Shown: one piece after another, positions 11,342-20,656 of the stretch | How positions within the stretch are numbered: position 1 is the first letter of the stretch | Layout of the letters: every line of letters starts with the position of its first letter | Assembly: GCF_031143425.1 (NCBI RefSeq) | Contig: NC_090439.1 | Span: forward strand, 355,750,027 to 355,814,026 | DNA length: 64,000 nt | Source of the DNA: Pleurodeles waltl | Lineage: Eukaryota > Chordata > Amphibia > Caudata > Salamandridae | Direction: 5' to 3' | Notes under the pieces: model-generated | Seen by the model: the letters and a program-made list of their open reading frames with translations, nothing else | Database searches by the model: none | What the model was told of the DNA's origin: nothing | Position numbers and translations under genes: made by a program

Positions 11342-12345
11342 TATCAATCAATCAATCAATCAATCAAAGAGATTTATAGAGCGCGCTACTCACCCGTGAG
11401 GGTTTCAAGGCGCTGGGGGTGGGAGAAGGGTAAGGGGCTGGGTGGATCACTGTTCGAAAAGCCAGGTCTTGAGGCTCTTCCTGAAAAGTAGTAGGTTTTG
11501 GGTCTTGCGGAGGTGGGTGGGGAGGGAGTTCCAGGCTTTGGGGGCAAGATAGGAGAAGGATCTGCCTCCGGTGGTGGTGTGTTTGATGCGGGGGACAGAG
11601 GCGAGAGAGAGGTCGGCGGAGCGGAGGTGGCGTGTGGGCGTGTGGAAGGTCACTCTTTTGTTAAGGTAGGCAGGGCCGGTGTTGTGGAGTGATTTGTGTG
11701 CGAGGATGAGGATCTTAAAGGTGATCCTTTTGTCTATGGGGAGCCAGTGGAGGGATTTGAGGTGTGGTGAGATGTGTTTGTGTCGGGGGAGGTCGAGGAT
11801 GAGTCGTGCCGCTGAGTTCTGGATACGTTGTAGTTTGCGCTTGAGTTTTAGTGTGGTGCCAGCGTAGAGGGCGTTTCTGTAGTCAAGTCTGCTGCTGATG
11901 AGTGCGTGAGTGACTGTCTTTCTGGTCTCTGTGAGAATCCACTTGAATGTTTTTTTTCTGTATGCGGAGTGTGTTGAAGCATGAGGAGGTGAGAGCGTTG
12001 GTTTGTTGGGTCATCGAGAGGGAGGAGTCCAGGATGATGCCGAGGTTGCATGTGTGGTTAGCGGGGGCGGGGGCGGGGCCTAGCGTGGTGGGCCACCATG
12101 AGGGGTCCCAAGTGTTTTTGTGTGGGCCAAAGAGGATTATTTCGGTTTTGTTGGAGTTGAGTTTTAGGTGGTTGGCTGTCATCCATGCGGCGGTGTCGAG
12201 GAGTGCATTGTGTAGGTTGGATTTGGCGGTGTTGGGGTTGCGGGTGAGGGAGAGGATGAGTTGAGTGTCATCAGTGTATGAGAGGATGGTGATTCCGTGG
12301 GGTATGGAACACAGTGTGGCTCGGGAGAACACAGTGCCTGATTCT
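11342..12345 (-). mobile_element. CR1/L2-like LINE, 5'-truncated, inserted in the DIRS 1 recombinase
   Basis: On the minus strand the 3' end is a GATT-type microsatellite tail (CAAT repeats at 11344-11366 on the plus strand), as in the Jockey/CR1/L2 superfamily rather than the poly(A) of L1. The RT catalytic box reads LSYTDDTQLILSL (in the frame 12332-11883), followed by NHLKLNSNKTEIILFG and LGIILDSSLSM, the usual C-terminal blocks of that group. A further frame at 11653-11447 has the SYLAPKAWNSLP...LRKTQ...FRKSLKTWLF signature of the extreme C-terminus. Only the last third of ORF2 survives. The 5' junction near 12345 is approximate. Confidence 0.85.
11883..12332 (-). pseudogene. CR1/L2-like LINE ORF2, RT palm and thumb fragment
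   Basis: Open for 149 codons. The YTDD box (YADD in most relatives) keeps both catalytic aspartates. The reading is frameshifted near 12000-11950, after LTSSCFNTLRIQ, so the thumb continues in another frame toward 11447. Without the upstream fingers and endonuclease it cannot act. The frame is rich in Asn and Thr, unlike the surrounding DIRS coding sequence, as expected for a separate element. Confidence 0.8.
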
Positions 12346-13051
12346 CACGAACCCTACCAGCTGATGTGATAGCAAAAAGGAAAGAGGCTTTCCAAGAAAG
12401 GTGTTGTAATACGGACTTATGAATGGGCTCAAAAGGAGCCTGCATAAGATTTAAGAGGACTATGTTCAATTCCCAGGGAGGGGGTGGAGGTCGTAGTGGA
12501 GGGAAACCCTTTTTTAAACCGTCCCAAAAGAATTTGGTAAAAAGAAGTTTCTGAAGGACATTTTCTGTAGGCTGTAATTGCTGGCAAGTGGACTCTTGAT
12601 AGAAGAGAACTGCAAGCCTTAATTGGGCAGGTAAAGTAAATATGGAAGAATTATTTCTTCATGACATTTCGTTGGATAAGGTTCTTGTCAGAACACCAGT
12701 TACAGAATCTCTTCCATTTAAATGCGTAGGCTGAAGGATGTTTTGCCTCTTTGCGAATGCTCATGCAGTCTTGTGGAAGATTCAAATGTCCATACTGTAA
12801 TAGCTCAGGAGCCATGCTGCCAAACTCAGAGGCGGGATTGGGGTGAACCAATTTCGTAAGAAGATCCAGTCTGCATAGCAGCTTCATGTGTGGGCACTCG
12901 GACATGTGGAGAAGGTCTGTGAACCACCATTGTTGGGGCACTCTGGAGCAATCAAGATCATTCTGGCCCTTGAGTAGGACAGCTGGATCAGGACTGATTA
13001 AATCAGGGGTATCAGAGGAAAACTGTAGAAACATTTATCTGACCAGTCGAT
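12346..13051 (-). pseudogene. DIRS 1 RNase H-recombinase linker and recombinase N-terminus
   Basis: Reading downstream from 13051, the sequence shows a DWSDKCFYSFPLIPLI block, an ARMILIAPECP block and a WWFTDLLHM block, the conserved linker of vertebrate DIRS elements, spread over two frames. It then runs into AYAFKWKRFCNWCSDKNL (about 12730-12680), the start of the core-binding domain. The frame ending near 12350 has QAPFEPIHKSVLQHLSWKAS and ITSAGRVRE, containing the first catalytic Arg. The LINE interrupts directly after this box. Several frameshifts are present. Confidence 0.75.
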
Positions 13052-13059
13052 CCCTAGGG

Positions 13060-13286
13060 CAGTGGTTCCCAATCTTTTGACTTCTGTGGACCCCCACTTT
13101 ATAATTACCGGAAACCAGGGACCTCCACTGAATCATTATTGGAATCCGTGGATACCCCACTAAGTCATTACTGAAAGCTGGGAACCAAATCTGTTAATAT
13201 TTTTTAATTTTTGAAGCAATTGCGGACCCCCTGAAAAGGCTTCGCTGACCCCTAGGGTTCTCCTGACCACAGTTTGGGAACCACTG
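13060..13286. mobile_element. hAT-like MITE, 227 bp, with a perfect 8-bp target duplication
   Basis: The left tip is CAGTGGTTCCCAATCTTTTG and the right tip in reverse complement is CAGTGGTTCCCAAACTGTGG. CCCTAGGG flanks both sides exactly (13052-13059 and 13287-13294). It is non-coding and sits in the DIRS 1 RNase H-linker region. It shares its tip with the elements at 6072-7995 and 39370-40195 but is much shorter. Confidence 0.93.
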
Positions 13287-13294
13287 CCCTAGGG

Positions 13295-13449
13295 CATTGC
13301 CCATCGTCCTTGGTTGGTAGTACCTCAAGGCGAAGTGTAGCTGTTTTTTTTTTTTTTTCTGCGGTTGTGACTAATTCTATGTGAGGAAACCCCCATATGT
13401 TGAAGATGCTTTACATAACCTTGTCATGAAAAACCCACTTGTGGTATTC
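13295..13449 (-). pseudogene. DIRS 1 RNase H C-terminal segment
   Basis: Between the MITE and the solo LTR the minus strand still shows an IFNIWGFPHIEL block (about 13405-13370), matching the WGFPQIDLFAT-like motif that follows RNase H in DIRS elements, then an A-rich stretch. It is the continuation of the RNase H piece at 16573-16930. Confidence 0.65.
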
Positions 13450-13914
13450 CTGAGTGTTGGAAATGTCCCTTTCTGAGGGATACTCTCAAACATTTTGCCT
13501 TTCTCCTCCTATTTTTCTGACCCTCTTTGTGTTCGCTTTAGGACTCTGGGTACTTAACCAGTGCTAATCAGTGCTCAAGTGCATGAGCTCTCTCTCCCCT
13601 ACAACTTGGTACAATTGATTTACACCCGTTTGGCTTATATAATTTACCTGTAAGTCCCTTGTAAAGTGGTATACCACATACCCAGGGCCTGTAAATTAAA
13701 TGCTACTAGTGGGCCTGCAGCTCTGATTGCGCCACCCTGAGAAGTAGCCTTTCAAACATGTTTCAGGCCTGCCCATGCAGGGCCTGCATGCACAGTTTAC
13801 TGCCTCATTGACTTGGCAAGTCAAGCTCCTTGCCAAGGCCTAAACTCCCTTTTTTGCTACACCTGAGTCACCCCTAAGGTAGGCCCTAGATAGCCCTATG
13901 GACGGGGTGCAGTG

Positions 13915-13924
13915 TATATAAAAG
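13915..13924 (+). promoter_or_regulatory. TATA-like box in the family A LTR
   Basis: TATATAAAAG follows the conserved GGGGTGCAGTG core. The corresponding place in the second copy (55881-55890) reads TATTTAAAAG. Conservation in position between two independent insertions supports a promoter role in the parent element. Confidence 0.5.
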
Positions 13925-15931
13925 GTATGACATACGTCTTTATGTACTACAAGTCCTAGTAGTGACAAACAGCCTGTTTAGTTTCTCACTATGTGAGTGC
14001 TGCTCCTCTCATAGGATTGCATTGGAAATGCCCTGACATATGTCTAAGTGGTATCTTCTGATCTATGAGCAATAACGTGGGCATATTTAGTATGTTTGGA
14101 ATGGTAGTGAGAAATACTGCTTATTGGTGTAGCTGGATTTTCTTATCACCATTGTAGAAATGCCACTTTTAGAAAGTGGGCATTTCTCTGTGCTTATAAC
14201 TCTAGATCTTTTGCAGCTTGACTTCAGTCCACGTTTGGGGCAGAGATCCAGCTCCACATGATGCATACATTCCGGACAGCTATAACACAAGAGGGCTGGG
14301 TGTGACAGAAGAGGCATCTGTATACCGATAGTATTCCTCGACAGGAGAGGGTGAGGGTCGTTCACACCTTACATGTGAATAGGCTGTGTCCTGCTCTCAC
14401 ACAATGGACTGATTACTCCCCTACTGATGTCTGGAGACAATGCAGGGTTGAATGAATGTTGTGCTTGACTTAAAAGGACTCCTTTGAAGTTACCCCCTGA
14501 ACAAAGGCATTGTTTAGTATAAGTAGAAAGGGCTTGACCCCTGATTTTTAGAGCACTTTTTAGGCCTGGGACTGAACCTCTGCCAGAGGGACTGCTGGCT
14601 GCATATAGGACTCTTCTGGGCTGCTCTACTTTTGTTGCCCTGCTGCCTGGTGTTTGCTGGGTAGCCCCAAAGGACTCATCAGGATTGCTTCTTTTTTTAT
14701 TGCCCTGTTGCCAGCCTGCTTGCTGATTCTGTCCTAGTTAGGGCACTGTTGTAGTGCTAGGAGGACCCACCACCTGCTTGGTTGTGCTAGCCTGCCTGCC
14801 CCTTTTTGTGCCCTCCCTTGAGTTCCTCATTAGGAGCTCAGTGCAGGGAGGGCGCTATTCCCGGCTCCTTGGTATTTTCTATACACCGTGCTTGAGGAGC
14901 GCTTTATGGGCCTCCAAATATATCTCCTGCGGAACGCTATGCTTTAGTGTAGGTCAGCATGTGAGGAGCGCTTTCCTAATTACAGCTTCAGCGCAGGTAT
15001 AGCGCCTCATGATCTTCATTCATTTTTGAGGGGGAGGGGGGCAGATGGTGTGCTTCCTGAGGCTGCCGCACTGTGGCAGGGACAACCCGCCCAGACCCCG
15101 AACTGCTGCGTCACAGGGGCCACATCAACTGGATCAGCCGGCTGCCTCACCCTGCTCCAACGGAGCCTTCCCGAAGTGGCTGGGGAGAGAAGCCACATTC
15201 GTCTTTCAAGGTGTTGCTCGGGCAACGAGGACACCGCAAGCTCCTCGTGCATCGCCAAGGGGCACATCGCAGTGGGTTAGCTGCAGTACCTCTGAAGAGC
15301 AGGCTCTAGGGGCCGGGAGACAGACTGGAGTTGGTACACAGCACCCACACGAGCTGCTGATGGACGAGAGAGCCCAGAATTCCAGAGCAACACCAGACGG
15401 AGCAGTAGCTGCTTCTCCCCGCAAATTTATGGCATCTCCCTGCTGCATTCCTCCCCAGTCCGGACCCCTCTCTTACAAGAGAGGGGTGACGGGCTACATG
15501 AAGAAGGAAGCTTTGTATCACTCCATTGCCCCGCTGGAGGCTCCTGACTGCCTCCAGGAGTGTTGCCAGGATTCCGCCACCATTCCTGCTCTGTACCATA
15601 TTCTGATGAGAAGACGCGCAGTTGCCCCTGCCGCTCACACCTTGGTGGAAGTTTCAGTCGTTCCGGGAGGCCCATTGGACCTACCGGAATTATTGCAGTG
15701 GCAGTGAAGGTGAACTCAGCTGCCTCGGTTCATTCGGCAAATGGGGACCAATCATGGGAGGTGTGTGGGCCCTTCTTCTTTCTTTTGTCACAGAGGCATC
15801 CCGTTTGGGGAGGCACTCGCCGGTGGCTCGCAGGGTGAGTAGGAAACCTCGATGGACGTCCCGTCTGTGCCGAGTCCCTTTTGACCGCATTTGTGGAAAT
15901 AGAAGCGCAGATGCTCCTGCGTTTGACATCT

Positions 15932-15972
15932 GTTCTATAAAAGAAGCGCTGTATGTTCTATAAAAGAAGCGC
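15932..15972 (+). promoter_or_regulatory. Duplicated TATA-containing 18-mer in the family A LTR
   Basis: GTTCTATAAAAGAAGCGC occurs at 15932-15949 and again, identical, at 15955-15972, a 23-bp period. Each copy holds a CTATAAAAG box. Either a second promoter or simple tandem duplication would explain it. Confidence 0.4.
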
Positions 15973-16572
15973 AGATGCGCTATGTCTGGCATTAGGGTAG
16001 AAGTTGTGGGTGATGACTGGATAATCAACAGTTCATCAATGTGGTTTCTCACCCTCAGTGTTTCTGCTGCATTTTTTCTGCCTGATGTCATATGGTATGC
16101 TGCAATGTGAATTTTCTCTGGCTGTGCCTAGAGTGCGCTGGGAGGGTAATGCTTATGACGTGCTTGCTCCTTTTATTGCCCTTCATGATGATATTCCATA
16201 TGACAGATGCCAGAGGGAAATGTTCCTTGGTGGTTACCCTCATGGTAATAATGATTTGACAAGTGCCTGGTTGGCACAATATTACTGATTCAGGTTGTTT
16301 TGGTCTATGATGTTTATGCAATCCAGTTTATTTGTATATATCTTTTTGTAGAGTCTCATTTGTGGTGTATTTATTGTGTCACTGGTGGGAGTGTGTTGCA
16401 TAAACTCTATACACATGACCTCTGCAGGAAAGCCTTTCTGCTCGGTGCCACGTTACTGGGGTTGAGCACAAATTCTTTGGTGTGTAGCTTACTCGCCCTG
16501 ACTAGAGTGCTGAGTTCTGGCTGGCTGAGATACCTACCCTAGCCAACCAGAAACCCCATTTCTAACACTGAG

Positions 16573-16930
16573 GACCCATGCTTAGGGAATCTGCTTAAAT
16601 CTTTGGAGCCACTGGAATGTGAGATGCAGTGATTCCCAGGTCTCTGGTTATCAGTCAATTCCAACTGTCTGTGCTTTGTAAGATAATGATTTGGATCTTG
16701 TTCCCCCCTCCTTGTTCAAATAGTACATTGTTATTGTGTTGTCTATCTGGACAAGCAGGGATTTTGACTTGAAGAAAGGGAGAAAAGCCTTCAGAGCTAA
16801 GTGTACTGCATGTAGCTCAAGGAGATTGATGTGATAAGTAATTTCCCATGGAGACCATGTTCCCTAGATCTGAAGATGATCCACGAAGGCTCCCCAACCG
16901 AACAATGAGGCATCTGTTACATTTGTCTGA
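16573..16930 (-). pseudogene. DIRS 1 RNase H, N-terminal part
   Basis: RNase H removes the RNA template during cDNA synthesis. In one minus-strand frame from about 16925 the catalytic boxes can be read: TDASLFGWGAFVDHL (first Asp), HINLLELHAVHLALKAF (Glu) and VQIDNTITMYYLNK (second Asp). One amber codon separates the first and second boxes. The layout matches RNase H of DIRS 2 to 4 and of the element at 31707-41357. The last Asp would lie beyond the solo LTR, which enters at 16567. Confidence 0.82.
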
Positions 16931-17900
16931 GAGGGAACATCCTGATGAAAAGGATACCTTGCAGGATATTTGTTGGTGAACACCAGCATTTCAAGGACTA
17001 TTTGCTTAGGGAGATAGTGTAATCTTCCCTCCCAATTACCTGAATATTGATCCCACTGATTCTCCAGTCACACTTGAAGTGGTATCATATGGAGACAGGC
17101 ATTGAGAGTCAGAAAAATGCACAAAGCCATCAAGCCCTGGAGAGATGACATTGTTCTCACTGTGAGATGGGAGATGTTTTTGAGAGTGACACTTTGGACT
17201 GATAACAGTTGCTCCACTGAAGGATACAGTCTTGCCTCTAGGTGGGTAGCACCAAGGTAATGCTGACTGGATTGCTGTTGACTTGTGGTTGACATGCAGC
17301 CCTATTCGGTGGAGAACATTGATCATCATTTGATAATGGACTTTGGCCTCCTGCTGTGTTGATGCCTTGATAAGCCAGTGGTCTAGGTATGGACTGATGA
17401 ATGTTCATAGTCTCCCACGATGTTCTAGATGCTGATTTTCAGGCCGAATGGAAGTGCCTTGCATTGGTAGTGATCGAGACCCACTATGAATCTCAGGAAC
17501 TTACTGTGTTTTCAGAATTTGAAAGTATGCATCCTGGAGGTCTATTGAGCAAAGCGGCTCTCCTTGATGGGTTTGGGGATAAATTTTATGAAGTGTGAGC
17601 ATTCAAAGCTTTTCTTTGAATCCATTTGTTGGTTAGTTTCATATCTAGTATGGGTCTGAATTAGTTTTTGGGGCCTTTGTTCTTCACCAAACAATAATGT
17701 GACTAAACCTCTATGCCTCGTTGGCGGGTAGGCACGATCTCTACTGCTTGTTTCTGCAGAAGTATGTTTACTTCTGATCTGAACATCTGCAGGTGTTTGT
17801 TTGGAGAGTTTTAGTGGAGAGCTAGTTAACCCCAGGCAATGCCCATTCTGTACAGTATTCAGAACTAGTTGTCCTTCCAGATGGTTTACCACTTTTCAGA
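16930..17900 (-). pseudogene. DIRS 1 reverse transcriptase
   Basis: The frame from 17892 to 17542 has the RT entry region (RQRGLVTLLFGEEQRP type, where intact copies read GFYSRFFLV-KK-G). Downstream in other frames come a KALPFGLKIS block (motif B region) and a YLDHWLIKA block near 17375, where intact copies read YLDDWLIKA, so the second catalytic Asp is replaced by His. The frame 17329-17036 then carries MMINVLHRIGLHVN. There are multiple frameshifts and stops. It is a dead copy, judged from motif C alone. Confidence 0.75.
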
Positions 17901-18530
17901 AAATGAGAGATACTTCCCCCTACCAGACTGGGTAACGAAAAGGGGGAAGCATAGATGCATTGCTTAGAGCCTGCTGGAAGCTTTCCTGCTTGGGCAGGCT
18001 GATTGCTGGCGCTTCCCTTGGGTTGATGACATTGGTGTTGCTGGAAAGATCGTTGTTGCTGCTGTTGCCCTAGGTACAATTGAGGGATTTGAACCCTCTG
18101 TGGCCGGATCGTCACTCATAAGGCTGTTAGGTGTGTCTATGTTGTTCCTTGGATTTCTCCAAGCCTACCGCCTTTAAGGTCTCTATCTCAGACTACATCA
18201 GAGTCATCTCGTCATCCATGTGACTACTGAATAAAGTGTTACCAGAGGAAGGCAGGTTCAGAATTTGCGGTTGTGATTCTTGTTTTAGGGATGATTTGAT
18301 TGGAGACCATTATGCCCTCATTGACAGTCTCAAGGAAGTCTTCCTTTCAATCCATAGAACGGTGTTCTGCAAGTTTTTGGAGAGAGTTCCATAAGGCTCT
18401 GTCATACCTGTCCAGTAGGGCAGATGAGCTTGCTGCATTCATTGTAGGGGCGGCAAGCTTTTTACTCTCCTTGTCGGGAGGAACTGAAGACGAAGGAGTA
18501 GTAGAATTCACCTTGTTTTGCAGCTAGAAT
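17900..18530 (-). pseudogene. DIRS 1 gag remnant
   Basis: The minus-strand reading from 18527 shows PPDKESKKLAAPTMNAASSS and LLDRYDRALWNSLQKLAEHR, with an ETVNEGIMVSNQII tail. The same order occurs in the better copy at 36360-36620 (LGRYVHALMDAAK...LSDAQAAAKQII), so this is the C-terminal half of DIRS Gag. A Gln-rich segment follows near 18060. The N-terminal zinc-binding region is absent; it may have been lost together with the L1 insertion just upstream. Confidence 0.7.
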
Positions 18531-18544
18531 GAAAACAGAAACAC

Positions 18545-19733
18545 AACCCTAACCTATCCAATGGTAGCTTGTGGAGATTAAAAGGAATCACGACGGTGAG
18601 GGATCTCAGCTCCAGACATCATCCCCTATCATTCTCGGATATTAATCGTAAATATGACATCGATCCCTCTGACTTATACGACTTCCTCAAACTCAGGGCA
18701 GCCATCTCCAAACACAAAGCCTTTCCTTTTAAAGAAGCCTCGCTCTCAACTCTTCTATCAGTACTTAAGAGAAGCGGCCATATGGCCTCCAAGATTTACG
18801 CCCTACTTAGACCTACGACCACCTAGCTATGTAATGCTACCCAAAAGAAGTGGTGAAATGACTGGTCCCAAGGACTTACCAACCTGATGGACATTGATTG
18901 GTCAAAATTGTGGGCCTTTCATTCATAAAGAAAATACCTTCAAACCTAGCACAAACCAAACTGCACATTATCCGTTGAACCTTCTGGACTCCTCACAGCT
19001 TAGCCTCACTAGGACTCAATAACAAACACTCTTGTTGAAGTAGTAATTCTGAGAATGCGGACCTCCGCCACATGCTATACGAATGCCCCCTACTACACAA
19101 ATTCTGGACCAAGGTCCACAACAGTATAGGCGCCATCTTCAACACGAACTTCCTAGGAATTTTTCCTTCTCAGTATGTGGTGTCTTGAACCCCCAGTTCA
19201 CAACTGGGATACAACAAAAGGACCTATACTTGATTAACCTCATGTTCACTTTAGCTCATACGACCGTCCTTACCGCATGGAAATCACTGGGAAATGCCTC
19301 CAACAGTACATGGTGGGAATGGCTGAGATACATTAGAGGAGCACACAACATTCTCTCTATCCAATACCCTTAGATTTCGGCACATAAAGCTTTATGGAAC
19401 AACCTTAATCGATACCTTGAACTGATCAACCCCCCCCCCAAGAAGCCAACAGAGCTCACTGATCTTCTAATAGTGTCTCCAACTAGAAAGGTCAGGCTCA
19501 GCGTACCAATACCCCTGATCCAGGACTATCCAGTGTAATCCCCTCCCTCCCTTTCACCCTTCTTCAATTCTCTATCTCTCTCCCCTTTTCTATTGCCCTT
19601 CTTAATTTCCCATTACACGGTTTAGTAGGACTGACAGTCATACTTTAAATGTAACCAATTGATTGTACTCAACACATTTACTGATGTAAATACCACAATA
19701 AAATCTTCAATAAAAACTTTTCAAATCAAAAAA
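18545..19733 (+). mobile_element. L1-like element, 5'-truncated, inserted in DIRS 1
   Basis: The plus-strand frame around 18569-18826 reads HHPLSFSDINRKYDIDPSDL and FLKLRAAIS, then KIYALL, the region after the RT in L1/Tx1 ORF2. A second part (about 19060-19130) carries HMLYECPLLHKFWTK, the Cys/His-FW C-terminal motif of L1. The 3' UTR ends in an AATAAAATCTTCAATAAAA signal and a short A run at 19727-19732, after which the DIRS terminal repeat begins at once. The 5' junction is approximate and no clear target duplication was found. Confidence 0.8.
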
Positions 19734-19734
19734 T

Positions 19735-19870
19735 GATGACATATTTCAAAGAAGTGCTTTTGGATCGCAGCATGTGGGCCGGACTATTCAGTACTTATGA
19801 ACTTCAGTGGAGATTCTCTGAGAGAGAATTGGGATTACAGGTAAAACAATATTCCTTGTGTGTTTCTCTA
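19735..19870. repeat. DIRS 1 terminal inverted repeat, right copy
   Basis: Inverted copy of 10142-10225, reading GACATATTTCAAAG, GGACTATTCAGTACTTATGA and TGGAGATTCTCTGAGAGAGA. It extends past the left copy with GGGATTACAGG, a tail also present in the internal complementary region (TAGGATTACAGAC, 10701-10713). Confidence 0.72.
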
Positions 19871-20656
19871 GGGGGAATACACAAAACCCAGCTGTCACTC
19901 ACCCCAGACATTTGATCAGAAATGGGCAGCGGGCACCAAATGCTAAAGTACTAAAATCCCAACTTTCTAAAAGTGGCACTTTCAGAATTACAATTTAAAA
20001 TGTGACTATTCTATAAGTTGTGATTTTAAATTGTGACTCCAGAGACACCAAACTCGAAAAACCTATCTCTTCCAGATTGTGAATGACACTAATAAGGTAA
20101 TAACAATGTTAACCTATGGGAAAGATAGGCTTTGCAGTAGTGAAAAACGAATTTAAGAGTTTTTTCACTACCAGGACTTGTAAAACATAAAACTATTTGT
20201 CCAACTTTTTAAATATGCTGCAACCTGCCCTTTGGATTGCACATGGTCTACATTAGGGGTGACATATATTTTAAAAAGGAAGGCTTAGGCCTGACAAAAG
20301 GTGTCATTTTTCCTGGTGGACATGGCAGTTTAAACTGATCACACAAGCTCTACCGTGGCAGGCCTGAGGCATGTTTAAAGGGCTACTTAAGGAAGTGGCA
20401 CAGTCAGTGATGCAGGCCCACTAGCAGCATTTAAGTTACAGGCCTTGGGCACACGTAGTGCTCCTTATTAGGTACTTATAGGTAAACGAAATATGCCAAT
20501 TGGGTATATGCCAATGAAACCATCTTTTGGGGAGGTGCTCAAGCACAGTAGCACTGGTTAGCAGTGGTAAGGCGCACAGAGTCCTAAAGTCGACAAAAAC
20601 GAATTTAGCATATAATGGATTCGGGGATGACCCTGTAGAAGGGGCCAGCTCCAACA
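19871..20656 (-). mobile_element. Right part of the split family A LTR, including its 5' end
   Basis: In reverse complement the sequence begins TGTTGGAGCTGGCCCCTT at 20656 and matches the start of the solo LTR at 13455: a GACTTTAGGACTCTG block, then an AACCAGTGCTA block, then ACTAGTGGGCCTGCA. Near 20255 the TATA region reads AAAATATATG in place of TATATAAAAG. The rest lies at 9050-10141. It shows that DIRS 1 jumped into an older family A LTR. Confidence 0.68.

Larger units (their letters stand above)
13455..16567 (+). mobile_element. Solo LTR, family A, 3113 bp, with a perfect 5-bp target duplication
   Basis: The sequence begins TGTTGGAAATG and ends CATTTCTAACA, giving TG...CA ends. CTGAG flanks it on both sides (13450-13454 and 16568-16572), the length expected for an LTR retroelement. 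No gag or pol lies inside, so it is best read as a solo LTR left by recombination. A TATA-like box is at 13915-13924, a GC-rich part covers about 15015-15900, and a duplicated TATA-containing motif is at 15932-15972. It aligns with 55413-58013 over the first 700 bp at least. Orientation follows the TATA motif. Confidence 0.88.
10142..19870 (-). mobile_element. DIRS-type retrotransposon 1 (minus), carrying four nested insertions
   Basis: On the minus strand the order is terminal repeat (about 19860-19735), gag remnant, RT (about 17900-16930), RNase H (split), linker, tyrosine recombinase (split), internal complementary region (10757-10678) and terminal repeat (10225-10142). The two outer repeats are inverted relative to each other, as in DIRS elements. 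About 5 kb is foreign: an L1, a solo LTR, a hAT MITE and a LINE. Frameshifts and stops are scattered throughout, and the gag N-terminal half is not seen. It sits inside a family A LTR. Exact outer ends are uncertain by about 15 bp because DIRS integration leaves no target duplication. Confidence 0.85.

Noticed and set aside
15045..15707. 220-codon open frame on the plus strand in the solo LTR
   Set aside because: GC-rich LTR sequence is open in four or more frames at once; composition is Pro/Ala/Ser/Arg without domains, and the position is inside a solo LTR.
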